Positions 1-8,025 of a stretch of DNA of 43,900 nucleotides are shown piece after piece (the first letter of the stretch is position 1; each line of letters opens with the position of its first letter). A program made the translations under genes and the position numbers. The stretch is from Defluviitaleaceae bacterium. GTDB taxonomy: Bacteria; Bacillota; Clostridia; Lachnospirales; WQUN01. The notes below the pieces were generated by a model that saw only the letters and a list, made by a program, of their open reading frames with translations, made no database searches and had not been told where the DNA came from. The DNA is taken from assembly GCA_009785605.1 (NCBI GenBank), contig WQVY01000012.1:1-43900 (forward strand). The letters are read 5' to 3'.

Positions 1-995
1 TCTATAAGTTGGGGAGTGTCGTATATGCCTATGTTGGGGGCTCTGCTGTCTAATATAGACAGCTCTACCGCTAGGTTAATGGGATACAACTGGTACCAAC
101 TTGGATACATGGGCAGGTATATAAAGCCGTTGTTTCGCCAGTCCCAAAATACTCTTTCGTTATCTAGGCCGTATAGCACTATGTTTGTGCCGTGTTCTTC
201 TAATAGTGGCGGTATTGTTTCTGTCATAAACATGGCAAAGCTGCTGCCGCATTGGATAGCGCCCGCTATATCTACTTCTACAAACGCAAGCCCTATTTCG
301 GCGCTTTTTTCGCGCATCATGCCGTGAATGTAGGATTCTACATATACTTCATCATCCCAAGTCATGGTGTCATAAAAAAAGATTAGTGTGTCTGCCCCAA
401 GCTCCATGGCGTTTGAAGGGAAGCGTCTTGTCATTTCTTCTGTATCAATGCTTAGGATTAGGTTGGCGTTGGGGTTGGTTGTTGTATAGTAGCCTATATA
501 TGCGATGAAGATATCGTTTCTTTGCTGGCGCAGTATGTTCACTATATGGTCTGTCCCGTAGGTTGCAGGGTCTATTATTAGTACGCCTATTTCTGTGTTT
601 TGTGCTATTTTGGTTATCATATCTTCAGTTTCTGTGGCGGTAACATTGTGGTTGTGCGTTGGCCAGGTGTAGATTATTACGTTTTCTGGGCCGTGTTCTT
701 CTGTTAGTGCTATGACCCAGTTGCTGCTATGGTGGGCGCTTTGGGTGAAGCTTTCTTGCGTGATTATTGCTATTTTGCCAGGTAGGCTGGGAGCGCTATT
801 TTGCGGACTGTTGTCTTGTGCCTCGCTGTCTTGCGAACCGCTGTCTTGTGGCTCGCTGTCTTGTAATTCTATGACTTGTGACTCACTGTCTTGTGATTCT
901 TCCGTAGGATAATGCACATGCACTGGGTGGCTAACGCATGCCGCGAGTACAAATAAAATTGACAGTGCAATTGTGCATATGATTATTTTTTTCAT
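1..995 (-). CDS. DUF3798-type lipoprotein, 3' end outside window
   Basis: Reading leftward from the ATG at 995, an open frame of 331 codons runs off the window edge, so the C-terminus is missing. The N-terminus is a lipoprotein signal: MKK, a hydrophobic stretch and the lipobox LAAC (Cys at about residue 19). Residues 25-60 are a low-complexity linker with repeated QDSE/QDSG units. The folded part begins KIAIIT and contains ITKIAQN, GVLIIDPATYG and LILSID, which resemble the periplasmic-binding-like DUF3798 family as I remember it. The binding role is inferred from the fold; the ligand is unknown. An AAAGGAA ribosome site lies about 10 nt before the start. The gene follows the substrate-binding lipoprotein at 1054-2136 by 58 nt on the same strand, so they probably form one operon whose remaining genes are beyond the edge. 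Confidence 0.75.
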   Translation of the reverse strand, partial: MKKIIICTIALSILFVLAACVSHPVHVHYPTEESQDSESQVIELQDSEPQDSGSQDSEAQDNSPQNSAPSLPGKIAIITQESFTQSAHHSSNWVIALTEEHGPENVIIYTWPTHNHNVTATETEDMITKIAQNTEIGVLIIDPATYGTDHIVNILRQQRNDIFIAYIGYYTTTNPNANLILSIDTEEMTRRFPSNAMELGADTLIFFYDTMTWDDEVYVESYIHGMMREKSAEIGLAFVEVDIAGAIQCGSSFAMFMTETIPPLLEEHGTNIVLYGLDNERVFWDWRNNGFIYLPMYPSWYQLYPINLAVELSILDSRAPNIGIYDTPQLI

Positions 996-1020
996 GTATA
1001 TGTTATTCCTTTCGCTGTGC

Positions 1021-1054
1021 GAAGTCGCCGTTGTCGGAGTTGAATATAGCTTCT
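1021..1054 (-). repeat. Family C repeat end, single copy
   Basis: The minus strand reads AGAAGCTATATTCAACTCC followed by GACAACGGCGACTTC. It matches 43780-43812 with only a few differences and shares its AGAAGCTgTATTCA end with 5582, 5860 and 36444. It overlaps the last base of the stop codon of the upstream lipoprotein gene. Confidence 0.6.
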
Positions 1055-2136
1055 TAGTTATGTGTCATCCATATATCCCAAAACTGCTCTACCCATGTTT
1101 CCCTATGCTCTATGATATATACAGCATCTGCGATAACCCAGTTGATATTGGTGTTGGCTACCGGGATGCCATGAGGCTGCACGTCGCTGCGCACTGCCCT
1201 TCTTTGCAGGTTGGCTTCTATAAAGGTTTGGACTTCGTAAGATGTAATAAAATCGATAAAAGCCTCTGCTCCTTCGCGGTTGATGGCACCGTTTACAATG
1301 CCGGCAACCGTTTGTGCGGGTATGACACCTTCATCTATATACACTACTTTTATGTGCGCGTTTGTTTCTGCATATGATAGGAATGCATCTTCGTATGTAA
1401 GGCCCACAATAAAGTCACCGTCTAATACACCCCTATGTACAGCGGCAGAGTCGGGAAGAATAATCCCGCCAATGTTTATAACAAGCTGATTTATGTATTC
1501 CCACCCAGTGTGGGGGCTGTCGCTACCCATTGCATATAGTTGGCTAGTAAGGTGGCAAAAGGATGTGGGTGTAGCCGACGGGTAAGCTATGGCGATACGC
1601 CCGCGCAGTGCAGGGTTAAGCAGACATAGGTACCCGTTAATTTCTATGTCACTAACCATATCCGTGTTAATTATTAAGATACCGGCGTTGGCAGTAAAAC
1701 TGGTTAGCACACCCGTGGTATTTTTGTGGCTTGGTAATACAAACGGCTCATTTATGGAAGTAAAACTTCCAAAAAGGTCTAGCTGTGGGGCAACAGCAAA
1801 TATACTGCCCCCCCACATAAGGTCAGCTTGTGGGTTGGCGGCTTCGGCGCGCAGCCTTGCCAGGGTATGCGTTGTGCTGGCAGTATAAAGTTCTACGCTT
1901 ACATTGTAGCGTTCTTCGAACATTTCTATTATAGGCGCGGTAAAGTCTGATGAAAATGTTGAATAGACGACCAAGGTCGTGCCACCGATACCTATGGCAA
2001 CATCTATATCACTATCAGTCCCGGGCCCAGGCTGGTTGTTATACCTATTGCAGGCCGCCAACATCAGCACCAATACCACCACAATTGCCAATACCATGGG
2101 CAGAGCTCTTAAAATTTTGTTGCATGTGCTTGCCAT
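1054..2136 (-). CDS. ABC-type substrate-binding lipoprotein (type 2 PBP, FbpA-like)
   Basis: This 360-residue protein starts with charged residues, a long hydrophobic segment and the lipobox LAAC, so it should be a surface lipoprotein. VVYSTFSSDFTAPIIEMFEE and the later motifs RGRIAIAYPS and FIDFITS resemble iron-type type 2 periplasmic binding proteins; the true ligand cannot be told. I chose the start at 2136 because a TTGTAT-17-TATACT promoter at 2176-2204 overlaps the alternative in-frame start at 2184, and GGTGGA precedes 2136. The gene is probably cotranscribed with the DUF3798 lipoprotein. No permease or ATPase is visible here, so they would lie beyond the left edge if this is a complete transporter operon. 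Confidence 0.8.
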   Translation of the reverse strand: MASTCNKILRALPMVLAIVVVLVLMLAACNRYNNQPGPGTDSDIDVAIGIGGTTLVVYSTFSSDFTAPIIEMFEERYNVSVELYTASTTHTLARLRAEAANPQADLMWGGSIFAVAPQLDLFGSFTSINEPFVLPSHKNTTGVLTSFTANAGILIINTDMVSDIEINGYLCLLNPALRGRIAIAYPSATPTSFCHLTSQLYAMGSDSPHTGWEYINQLVINIGGIILPDSAAVHRGVLDGDFIVGLTYEDAFLSYAETNAHIKVVYIDEGVIPAQTVAGIVNGAINREGAEAFIDFITSYEVQTFIEANLQRRAVRSDVQPHGIPVANTNINWVIADAVYIIEHRETWVEQFWDIWMTHN

Positions 2137-2175
2137 TGGGGTTCCACCATTCGAACATATATGTAGTATGGCAAC

Positions 2176-2204
2176 AGTATACATACCGTGCCTTTGTGAT
2201 ACAA
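2176..2204 (-). promoter_or_regulatory. Sigma-A-type promoter of the lipoprotein operon
   Basis: On the minus strand TTGTAT (2199-2204) and TATACT (2176-2181) are separated by exactly 17 bp. A 13-bp palindrome GTTATCGTATAAC (2207-2219) lies just upstream of the -35 box and could be an operator. Confidence 0.55.
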
Positions 2205-2289
2205 GGGTTATCGTATAACAAAATAGTGAAACATTATGAAGTTACTATAAAAACCTTTATCGGTATCATCAAAACCCAAATTTAAGTTA

Positions 2290-2772
2290 CTATGCCAAAT
2301 AACTAGTGCCAAGAAAGACCGGGGATACGCCCTCAAGTATCTTTATTATATTATCGCCAATAGCTGTAGGAAATAGGCGAACATCACTTACAATGTTAGT
2401 GTTTATTTTGTCTATGTCCACCCACATGCTATCCACTTGCATACTATCTTTTTCTGAAGGCTCTACCTTTTTCTTATCCAAGACTTCGCAAACAAAAACA
2501 TGATATATCTTGTGGCTATGCTCCGCGTCGTTTTTTCTGGCATCTTCATTTGTGGTTATAGCCTCATACAGGGCCGCAAATCTTACAGGGGTAACGGTAT
2601 ACCCCGTTTCCTCTAGGCATTCGCGGGTAACAGCTTCATGCAAAGTTTCGTATTGGTGCTGGCCGCCGCCAGGCAATGTAAAATAATCACCTGTTTGCTT
2701 GTCGTGGCATCTGTTAACAAGCATCTTATTATCTTTGATGATTATGGCTTTTACTGTACTCCTGATACTCAT
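2290..2772 (-). CDS. Nudix hydrolase
   Basis: This 160-residue protein carries a complete Nudix box: GGQHQYE, seven residues, then RECLEETGY, fitting GX5EX7REUXEEXGU. Nudix enzymes hydrolyse nucleoside diphosphates linked to another moiety; the substrate here is unknown. The start at 2772 is set by AGGAGG six bases upstream. That site overlaps the last codons of the dual-HTH regulator gene (ending 2783), so the two are translationally close and almost certainly in one transcript. The gene ends with TAG, showing that TAG serves as a normal stop in this genome. Confidence is high for the family and low for the substrate. Confidence 0.9.
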   Translation of the reverse strand: MSIRSTVKAIIIKDNKMLVNRCHDKQTGDYFTLPGGGQHQYETLHEAVTRECLEETGYTVTPVRFAALYEAITTNEDARKNDAEHSHKIYHVFVCEVLDKKKVEPSEKDSMQVDSMWVDIDKINTNIVSDVRLFPTAIGDNIIKILEGVSPVFLGTSYLA

Positions 2773-2782
2773 ACATACCTCC

Positions 2783-4702
2783 TTATTCAAATACAATCCC
2801 CAACCGCTCTTGGGTGTATTCTTGTATTATGGCCATGTTTTGGCTGCCACCAAAGTCTGCAAACATGCTTGCGCCGTAGTATGCCTGTGCAAAGTACGGG
2901 ATGCTTTCGTCTTTTTTGCCCAGCTCTAGTAGGCAACAGGCTTTGTTTATGGCAAAGTCGGGGAGGTTTTGCAGCCTCCGGCCCCTGAGTTCGAAGGTTA
3001 TACCTTCATCTATTATTTCAATTGCTTCTTCATAGTTTGCCATCAGGCTTAGAGTTTTAGAGTAGTTGTATAATAGCGCGCCGTACATACGGGCTTTTTC
3101 TAGCTCGTCTACATAACTGTTGTCCATGCTGTGTTTTAGCTTTTTGTACATTTTGGCGGCGTGGGCATAGTCACCTGCGTCCCTGTAGTGCATAGCTATC
3201 TGGTTTAACAGCGAGATTTCGTAGTAGGCCAGTGGGCGGGCTACGATGTTTTCGATGTACTGGTTGTCACGTTCATCAAAACCCGGCCATGTGATTTGCA
3301 GCGCTTCACGCAACATAGCTAGGCAGTCTGGGGTTGGGCCATTTTTGGCGCTATAAATTATGGCTTTCATTTTTTTGATAAATTGCAAACATATACCCTT
3401 TTGGAATGCCCTTTTGGCTTCTAGCTCTTTGAGCAGTTCCTCCGCGGCTTCGTATTCGTGGCTTACCGCCAGGGCTATGATTTTGTCACGCATCTGCTTC
3501 TCGTCAAAATCCTTACCAGAGAGGAATGTATTTAGATAATAATCTATATGGCGGCCCAGCCGCTGCATTATGCCTTCCATCCCGTATACGTTACCGGTGA
3601 TTTGGTTTTTTTCTATCTTGGATAGGTTGCCGGTACTGTATATGCCTTGGCACAACTGGTCTAGGGTAAGGTTGGCTTTCTTGCGTAGTTTTAATATAAA
3701 CTCGCCTATATTGGCACAGGCCACAATTTCGCCGCGGTTGTATGGCTCGTGTGGGAGGGGTAGGCTTGTTAGTACCTCTGTACTATAGGTATCAAAGGTC
3801 ATATTTAAATCTTTGGCTAGGGTCATCACTTTTTGGGCTTTGTTTTTATCACGTACTAGACTATAGCCGAAGTATGCCGCCTTTAACAAGCTTTGGCACC
3901 TGTCTTCCATGCCCATGCCATAATAACTTTTGGCTCTGTTGTACAAAAAGTCTGGCATATATTTGCCTTGTTTTCGCCAGTATGATATACGCGCACCCTC
4001 TTTTGCGGCTTCGTAGGCGCTGGCATGGTCATTTGCCTCTAGCTGATATGCAGATAGCGTTAATAATACTGGGCCTAGCTGACGCTCACGCTCGCAGTCA
4101 TCTACCGGCAGCTTTGACAGGCCAGCGCGGACGTTTTCTAGCAAGCTTATGGCTTCGCTTAGCTTACCGTCTTTGTATAGCACACGGGCTTTGGTATGCA
4201 GCAGCTCAGATTCTTCAAAGATTAGTATTGCATCGGCCACCGTACACTCCCGGTATTCCGGAAAAGTTATGTCCAGACCTTCTTCTATCAGGGGTAGGAT
4301 TTCATGGGTACACGCACCAGTTTGTTCTAGATATCTTGCGCGGTGGCTAAGTATAAACTGGCGGTTTATACCTTCCTCAAAGCCGTCTAGGGTATCGAAA
4401 AGCTTTAATATTTCCCCTGCCTGGGCTACATTGCCCCTGTCTAGGGCACATATTAGCCTGTCACGCCAGGCTATTACCTCCGGTGGCTGATTCTCTAGTA
4501 AGGGTATCAAAAATTCGCCCATCTGGACGGACAATGTATCCATTAGTATTTGCAAGTTTACCGGGTCAGTCTTGTGGCGCTCATGTTCTAGACGGAAAAA
4601 ATGCAGGCTTTCTAAGCCACTTTCGGCCAGTAGCTCGGGTTGGGTCATGGCTTTTCTTAGGCGTACCAGTTTTATTAGGTATCCAGGCTGGATGCTAGAC
4701 AT
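2783..4702 (-). CDS. Dual-HTH regulator with TPR-like repeats (RNPP-like)
   Basis: The protein has 639 residues. An XRE-type HTH lies at about 7-65 (LIKLVRLRKAMTQPELLAES). Helical TPR-like repeats follow, then a second HTH-like segment at about 325-385 (FILKLRKKANLTLDQLCQGI) and more helical repeats to the end. The same architecture and many identical motifs (MQRLGRHI.YY.NTF, LPDFAINKACCLLELG) occur in the regulator at 26514-28493, so the two are paralogs. Helix-turn-helix plus TPR is the layout of RNPP regulators, which often bind secreted peptides; that role is an inference here. The start is supported by AAAGGA upstream and a promoter at 4741-4769. It is cotranscribed with a Nudix hydrolase. 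I found no convincing signal-peptide gene beside this copy. Confidence 0.75.
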   Translation of the reverse strand: MSSIQPGYLIKLVRLRKAMTQPELLAESGLESLHFFRLEHERHKTDPVNLQILMDTLSVQMGEFLIPLLENQPPEVIAWRDRLICALDRGNVAQAGEILKLFDTLDGFEEGINRQFILSHRARYLEQTGACTHEILPLIEEGLDITFPEYRECTVADAILIFEESELLHTKARVLYKDGKLSEAISLLENVRAGLSKLPVDDCERERQLGPVLLTLSAYQLEANDHASAYEAAKEGARISYWRKQGKYMPDFLYNRAKSYYGMGMEDRCQSLLKAAYFGYSLVRDKNKAQKVMTLAKDLNMTFDTYSTEVLTSLPLPHEPYNRGEIVACANIGEFILKLRKKANLTLDQLCQGIYSTGNLSKIEKNQITGNVYGMEGIMQRLGRHIDYYLNTFLSGKDFDEKQMRDKIIALAVSHEYEAAEELLKELEAKRAFQKGICLQFIKKMKAIIYSAKNGPTPDCLAMLREALQITWPGFDERDNQYIENIVARPLAYYEISLLNQIAMHYRDAGDYAHAAKMYKKLKHSMDNSYVDELEKARMYGALLYNYSKTLSLMANYEEAIEIIDEGITFELRGRRLQNLPDFAINKACCLLELGKKDESIPYFAQAYYGASMFADFGGSQNMAIIQEYTQERLGIVFE

Positions 4703-4740
4703 ATGTTTTTCCTTTCGGTTGTGCGGGATTGGGTGATGTA

Positions 4741-4769
4741 ATTATGCATTATTATGTTTGACGAGACAA
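4741..4769 (-). promoter_or_regulatory. Sigma-A-type promoter of the dual-HTH regulator/Nudix operon
   Basis: On the minus strand TTGTCT (4764-4769) and CATAAT (4741-4746) are 17 bp apart, 38 bp before the regulator start codon. Confidence 0.5.
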
Positions 4770-4844
4770 GACGATGCTGTCGCAATTTATTTTTAGTCGG
4801 CCCCTCTGTACGAGCGCGGGACAGATAAAAGCAGCATCAAGGGG

Positions 4845-4978
4845 AGATAGTCCCGAGCCGGTGAGTAAATTGAGCTAAGCACGCGCTTTTCCTACGCTGG
4901 TGGCGTGGGAAAGCGCCACGCCAATGCGCTCCGGGCGCTTTACAGACGCTCACTTTACTCACCGGCTCGGGACTATCT
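4845..4978. repeat. Family A hairpin element, copy A1
   Basis: Two perfect 25-bp arms (4845-4869 and 4954-4978, starting AGATAGTCCCGAGCC) enclose an 84-bp interior with GC-rich sub-hairpins. The interior matches the interior of copy A2 (6704-6836) in inverted orientation over roughly 70 bp, but the arms of the two copies are unrelated. The element lies in the 414-bp gap between the regulator (4702) and the gene at 5117; no gene is visible in that gap. Confidence 0.8.
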
Positions 4979-5116
4979 GGCTTGTGGGTGGTTATACTCC
5001 TCGGATGTGTACTATGCGGGGTGGAAATTACGCTGCTTTGGTAACTATGTGATAAAATAGTCTCATTAGTTGTTGTCCATAAATATTGCTAATTTATATT
5101 ATCGGAGGGAATACTA

Positions 5117-5578
5117 ATGTCAGGGAAGCTAATAGAGAGTGCCATCAAAGAAAAACTTACTGATGAAAAACAAAAAAATGTATTACGTTTTATTGCATCC
5201 ATGCAGGAGAATGGATTTACATTTAATTATTGGTCTGATGGTGATTGCGAAGGATGGGACCCCACTTATAACGGAAAGGGTATTGGTTGCGCACTTGTTC
5301 ATGATAATTTTATGTTCTTCATAGGTCTTACGTGGGGCTCTGGACGCAATGACATAGAAGCGGACGATGAGTTGAGAGAGTTTGCCTGGTCGTCTACGAC
5401 CATTTGTCCACAAAGGCCATGTAAACCGCCGTACTGTCAAGGCGAAAACCATAGCAAAAACCGCTGGCAGATATTTGGAAAGCAATACGAAAGCACCTGT
5501 CACTCGCCTTTGCAATTCATTGACCCTGATGCACAAACATTGGATAACATACTGAAGTTGCTTGTAGCGACTAAATAA
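5117..5578 (+). CDS. Hypothetical protein, 153 residues
   Basis: I do not recognise this family. The protein is soluble, with no signal peptide or membrane segment. The N-terminus is helical and charged; a middle part is rich in Gly/Trp (YWSDGDCEGWDP, GLTWGSGRND), and a Cys-containing section follows (ICPQRPCKPPYCQ, then STCHSP), which could bind metal. The start is set by GGAGGG seven bases upstream. The gene stands alone between a family-A element and a 279-bp inverted-repeat element. A weak TTGTCC/TATATT pair (5073-5100, 16-bp spacing) may be its promoter. Confidence 0.6.
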   Translation: MSGKLIESAIKEKLTDEKQKNVLRFIASMQENGFTFNYWSDGDCEGWDPTYNGKGIGCALVHDNFMFFIGLTWGSGRNDIEADDELREFAWSSTTICPQRPCKPPYCQGENHSKNRWQIFGKQYESTCHSPLQFIDPDAQTLDNILKLLVATK

Positions 5579-5581
5579 ATC

Positions 5582-5860
5582 AGAAGCTGTGTTCATAGAC
5601 GACAATACCGAGTAGCAGTTACCCATGAAAATAAACTTAATTATATACCTGCACTCATATCCGCAGTTTAATGTGATCGCTTTTGGCCCAATCATCAAAA
5701 CTGCCATATTGTATAGCAATTTCCCCTTTAAACGGTCTCGCCCGAGCCGAAAATAGCGGACGCTTCAACGCTTTTTTGGCGACAGGCGAGGCCGATTTAA
5801 AGGTGAATTGCGGTAGTTCCCACACCAATTTGAGTATCACCGTCTATGAATACAGCTTCT
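5582..5860. mobile_element. 279-bp MITE-like element with family C ends, containing a family B copy
   Basis: The ends are 20-bp terminal inverted repeats (5582-5601 and 5841-5860) with one mismatch, AGAAGCTGTGTTCATAGACG against the reverse complement of the right end. No coding frame inside looks real. A family-B hairpin (5712-5811) lies nested inside. The element fills the gap between the hypothetical gene and the HD-domain gene, ending about 33 bp before the latter's TTG start. Confidence 0.6.
5712..5811. repeat. Family B hairpin element, copy B1
   Basis: It starts TATAGCAATTTCCCCTTTAA and ends in the imperfect reverse complement AGGTGAATTGC. The apical part carries the conserved core GCCGAAAATAGCGGACGC. 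The right end lacks the TATA seen in complete copies. Confidence 0.75.
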
Positions 5861-5892
5861 CGGCAGCGTTTACCTTTAGGGGAGGTTAACAT

Positions 5893-6624
5893 TTGGATAC
5901 ATACAACCAATTTTATGGTGACGGCACACTAAAAATTCAAGACACGATTAACAATATGTGGGATTATTACGTGGTGTGTCACGGAAAATACCATGCCTTG
6001 TTTGTAGCCGATACTGTTGAATATATACTAGCTTCGCTATCCTACGACACAAAAATTATTGAACTCGGTAAAATTGCAGGTCTATTACACGACATTGGAT
6101 GTATAGTAGGAAGATGGAATCATGCCGAGATGAGCGCAGCAATTGCGTCTGTTTGGCTTGAAGCCACACCGTTATCACAAGAAGAAAAAACTATCATCAT
6201 ACAGGCCATAAAAAATCATTCCAAAGGTCAAATATATTCAAGCGCAGTTGATGCGGCGTTATATAGCAAAATAATTCGAAATCGGTCTCGCCCGTCGCCG
6301 ATTTTGCCTTGAAGCGTTGGCAAATTCGGCTCGGGCGAGGGCCGTTTCTCATTGATTTTGCTGTATATCGCAGATAAAATTGACGTATCAAAAAAGAGAA
6401 ACTTAAACCCAGATTCAACCCATGCCCGTTATAAAGAACTGTCAACTATAGACGATGTAAAAGTAAACATTGCAGACAAAGTAATGACGATCAATTACAT
6501 CACGACAGAAGTATTTGCAATCAACACAAATGAAAGACCCTATAACTCACTGATTTTGGCTGCGCAGTATTTAGGCTGCGCATGTCATTTCCAAATAAAT
6601 GGCAAGGAAGTGTTGTTTGTTTGA
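5893..6624 (+). pseudogene. HD-domain phosphohydrolase interrupted by a family B insertion
   Basis: A TTG start preceded by GGGGAGG opens a frame with H34, H66-D67 (GLLHDIG) and H77 (WNHAEM), the layout of HD-superfamily metal-dependent phosphohydrolases. After the codons for VDAALY a family-B hairpin brings a TGA at 6310-6312. The frame resumes at 6364 with YIADKIDV, which carries the last conserved Asp, and continues to 6624. Removing 102 bp (one TATA plus the 98-bp element) restores a continuous 209-residue protein in the same frame. The truncated product lacks the final metal-ligand region and is probably inactive. The gene's original substrate is unknown; no partner gene is adjacent. Confidence 0.8.
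6262..6367. mobile_element. Family B element inserted in the HD-domain gene, with TATA repeats
   Basis: TATA at 6262-6265 and 6364-6367 flank a 98-bp inverted repeat beginning GCAAAATAATTCG and ending in TTTTGCTG. The interior carries the family core in reverse orientation (CCTTGAAGCGTTGG). Joining the flanks as GCGTTATATATCGCAG restores Ala-Leu-Tyr-Ile-Ala in the host gene. The TATA repeats may be a target duplication or part of the element ends. Confidence 0.75.
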
Positions 6625-6703
6625 TGAACATCAAACTACGTCATCCCCACCTCTCATATAACATCCTACAAAATTAGACTATACAAAAGCAGCCCACAAG
6701 CCT

Positions 6704-6836
6704 GGAGTGGGGCAAAGCAGTTGCAAAAGCGAGCGCTTGCTAAGCGCCCGAAGCGCATTGGCGTGGTGCCTTTCCACGCCACCAGCGTAGGAAAAGCGCG
6801 TGCTTAGCTCGCGTTGCAACTGCTTTGCCCCACTCC
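6704..6836. repeat. Family A hairpin element, copy A2
   Basis: Perfect 23-bp arms (6704-6726 and 6814-6836, starting GGAGTGGGGCAAAGC) enclose an interior of 87 bp. From about 6741 to 6809 the interior matches the reverse complement of the A1 interior (GCGCATTGGCGTGG, CACGCCACCAGCGTAGG, GCGCGTGCTTAGCTC). The arms share nothing with A1. Confidence 0.8.
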
Positions 6837-6886
6837 GTCCTGATAGCACTTTAACTTTACGCACATTTGCCTATATCTATAGCTAC

Positions 6887-6960
6887 GGAAATCAATTTTG
6901 CCAACCAGCTCATCGTAGGGGCGGCAAAATGTCGCCCCTACGAACACAAAATTGATTTCC
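6887..6960. repeat. Family D nested hairpin
   Basis: Outer arms of 14 bp (GGAAATCAATTTTG, 6887-6900 and 6947-6960) surround a perfect 11-bp inner hairpin TCGTAGGGGCG / CGCCCCTACGA (6913-6923, 6933-6943). The 461-bp gap 6625-7085 therefore holds A2 and this hairpin; I see no gene in it. Confidence 0.6.
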
Positions 6961-7085
6961 ATTGCCTTTCTGCCCCCAAACCCCGTACATGTAAAGCCGT
7001 GCTTTAGCAAGCACGCCTTTATTTACCCGGGGCCTTTTGCATTGTAATATTGCCGCAACAGCAAAAACAGAAGGAGGAACAGATT

Positions 7086-8006
7086 ATGAACATGCAAGAA
7101 ATTGGCCTGCGGATATCCACAATGCGCAAACAGAAGGACATGACCCAGGTAGAGCTTGCCGACAAAATGAACGTAAGCTACCAGGCGGTTTCTAGTTGGG
7201 AACGGGGGCTTACTATGCCGGATATTTCAAAGCTTCCTGATATTTCTCAGGTGCTTGGGGCGACAATCGACGAACTGCTTGGCGATGTTAAGCAGGCAGA
7301 AATGGTAAAAAATGTGCTAACAAATAACACCGAGCAGTATGTGGCTGAAACGGAGATTCACGCCGAAGATTTGACGGATGTGGCCCCAATCCTAAAACCA
7401 AGCCAGGTAAATAATCTTGCAGAGAGTGTAAAGAAAATTGAAATGCGCGACATCATTAGGCTTGCCCCCTTCCTAAACAGAGATGTTTTGCGTCACCTAG
7501 TTGCGAAGGCGGAAGATACGGGCGATATGGATACGATATCTTCCCTTGCCCCATTCCTGGACAAAGACACATTGGACGAGATGGCGGCAAAAATTGAAGA
7601 GGTAGATGGCTTAAAAGGATTGCGAAGGCTTGCCCCTTTTCTAGGGGAAAAAACTCTTGCTAGGCTGGCAATGAAGGCCAAAAACAAAAATGACATTGAT
7701 GGCTTGAAGGCCATCGCCCCCTTCCTTAAAAGCGACACCGTTGACGAACTGGCAAGATCAATTGAAGACATAGGTGGCATTGACGCAATAAGAAGGCTCT
7801 TCCCTTTCCTAAGCAAAGCCATGGCAAGCGAGATGGCTTCCAAGGCAATAAACGTGGGGGATATGAAAGGATTAAGGCATTTAGCACCGTTTATCGATTC
7901 TGATTTGCTAGGTAAGCTGGTTCTGGAATCGGTGGACATGGAGAATATACCCAGAAAGACGACCATCGGGGATGTTACAGTTATAGGGGATTTTACAGAA
8001 AATTAG
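7086..8006 (+). CDS. XRE-family regulator with C-terminal LAPFL helical repeats
   Basis: The protein has 306 residues. An XRE-type HTH covers about 5-65 (TMRKQKDMTQVELADKMNVS, then YQAVSSWERG). From about residue 90 to 295 it consists of six to seven repeats of about 28-29 residues, each built around (L/I)(A/F)PF(L/I) followed by an amphipathic helix (DTLDEMAAKIEEVDGLKGL and similar). Such repeats form an alpha-solenoid likely to bind a protein or ligand; this is inference. The start at 7086 is set by AGGAGG eight bases upstream. The gene precedes the glycolytic operon by 249 bp but a large hairpin lies between, so linkage to glycolysis is uncertain. I do not know a named family for the repeat part. 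Confidence 0.75.
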   Translation: MNMQEIGLRISTMRKQKDMTQVELADKMNVSYQAVSSWERGLTMPDISKLPDISQVLGATIDELLGDVKQAEMVKNVLTNNTEQYVAETEIHAEDLTDVAPILKPSQVNNLAESVKKIEMRDIIRLAPFLNRDVLRHLVAKAEDTGDMDTISSLAPFLDKDTLDEMAAKIEEVDGLKGLRRLAPFLGEKTLARLAMKAKNKNDIDGLKAIAPFLKSDTVDELARSIEDIGGIDAIRRLFPFLSKAMASEMASKAINVGDMKGLRHLAPFIDSDLLGKLVLESVDMENIPRKTTIGDVTVIGDFTEN

Positions 8007-8025
8007 GCCAAGGGCCGCGACTTGC

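Noticed and set aside
4759-4835. A small plus-strand frame starting MFDETRRCC near the first dual-HTH regulator, considered as a pheromone
   Set aside because: It has no ribosome site, no hydrophobic export signal and overlaps the regulator's promoter.
4845-4978. Family A copy as a simple terminator
   Set aside because: There is no T-run, it is 143 bp from the nearest gene start and not downstream of any stop codon, and the conserved interior is not needed for termination.
5183-5719. A 178-codon minus-strand frame over the hypothetical gene at 5117
   Set aside because: The plus-strand gene has a proper ribosome site; this frame has none and runs into repeat DNA.
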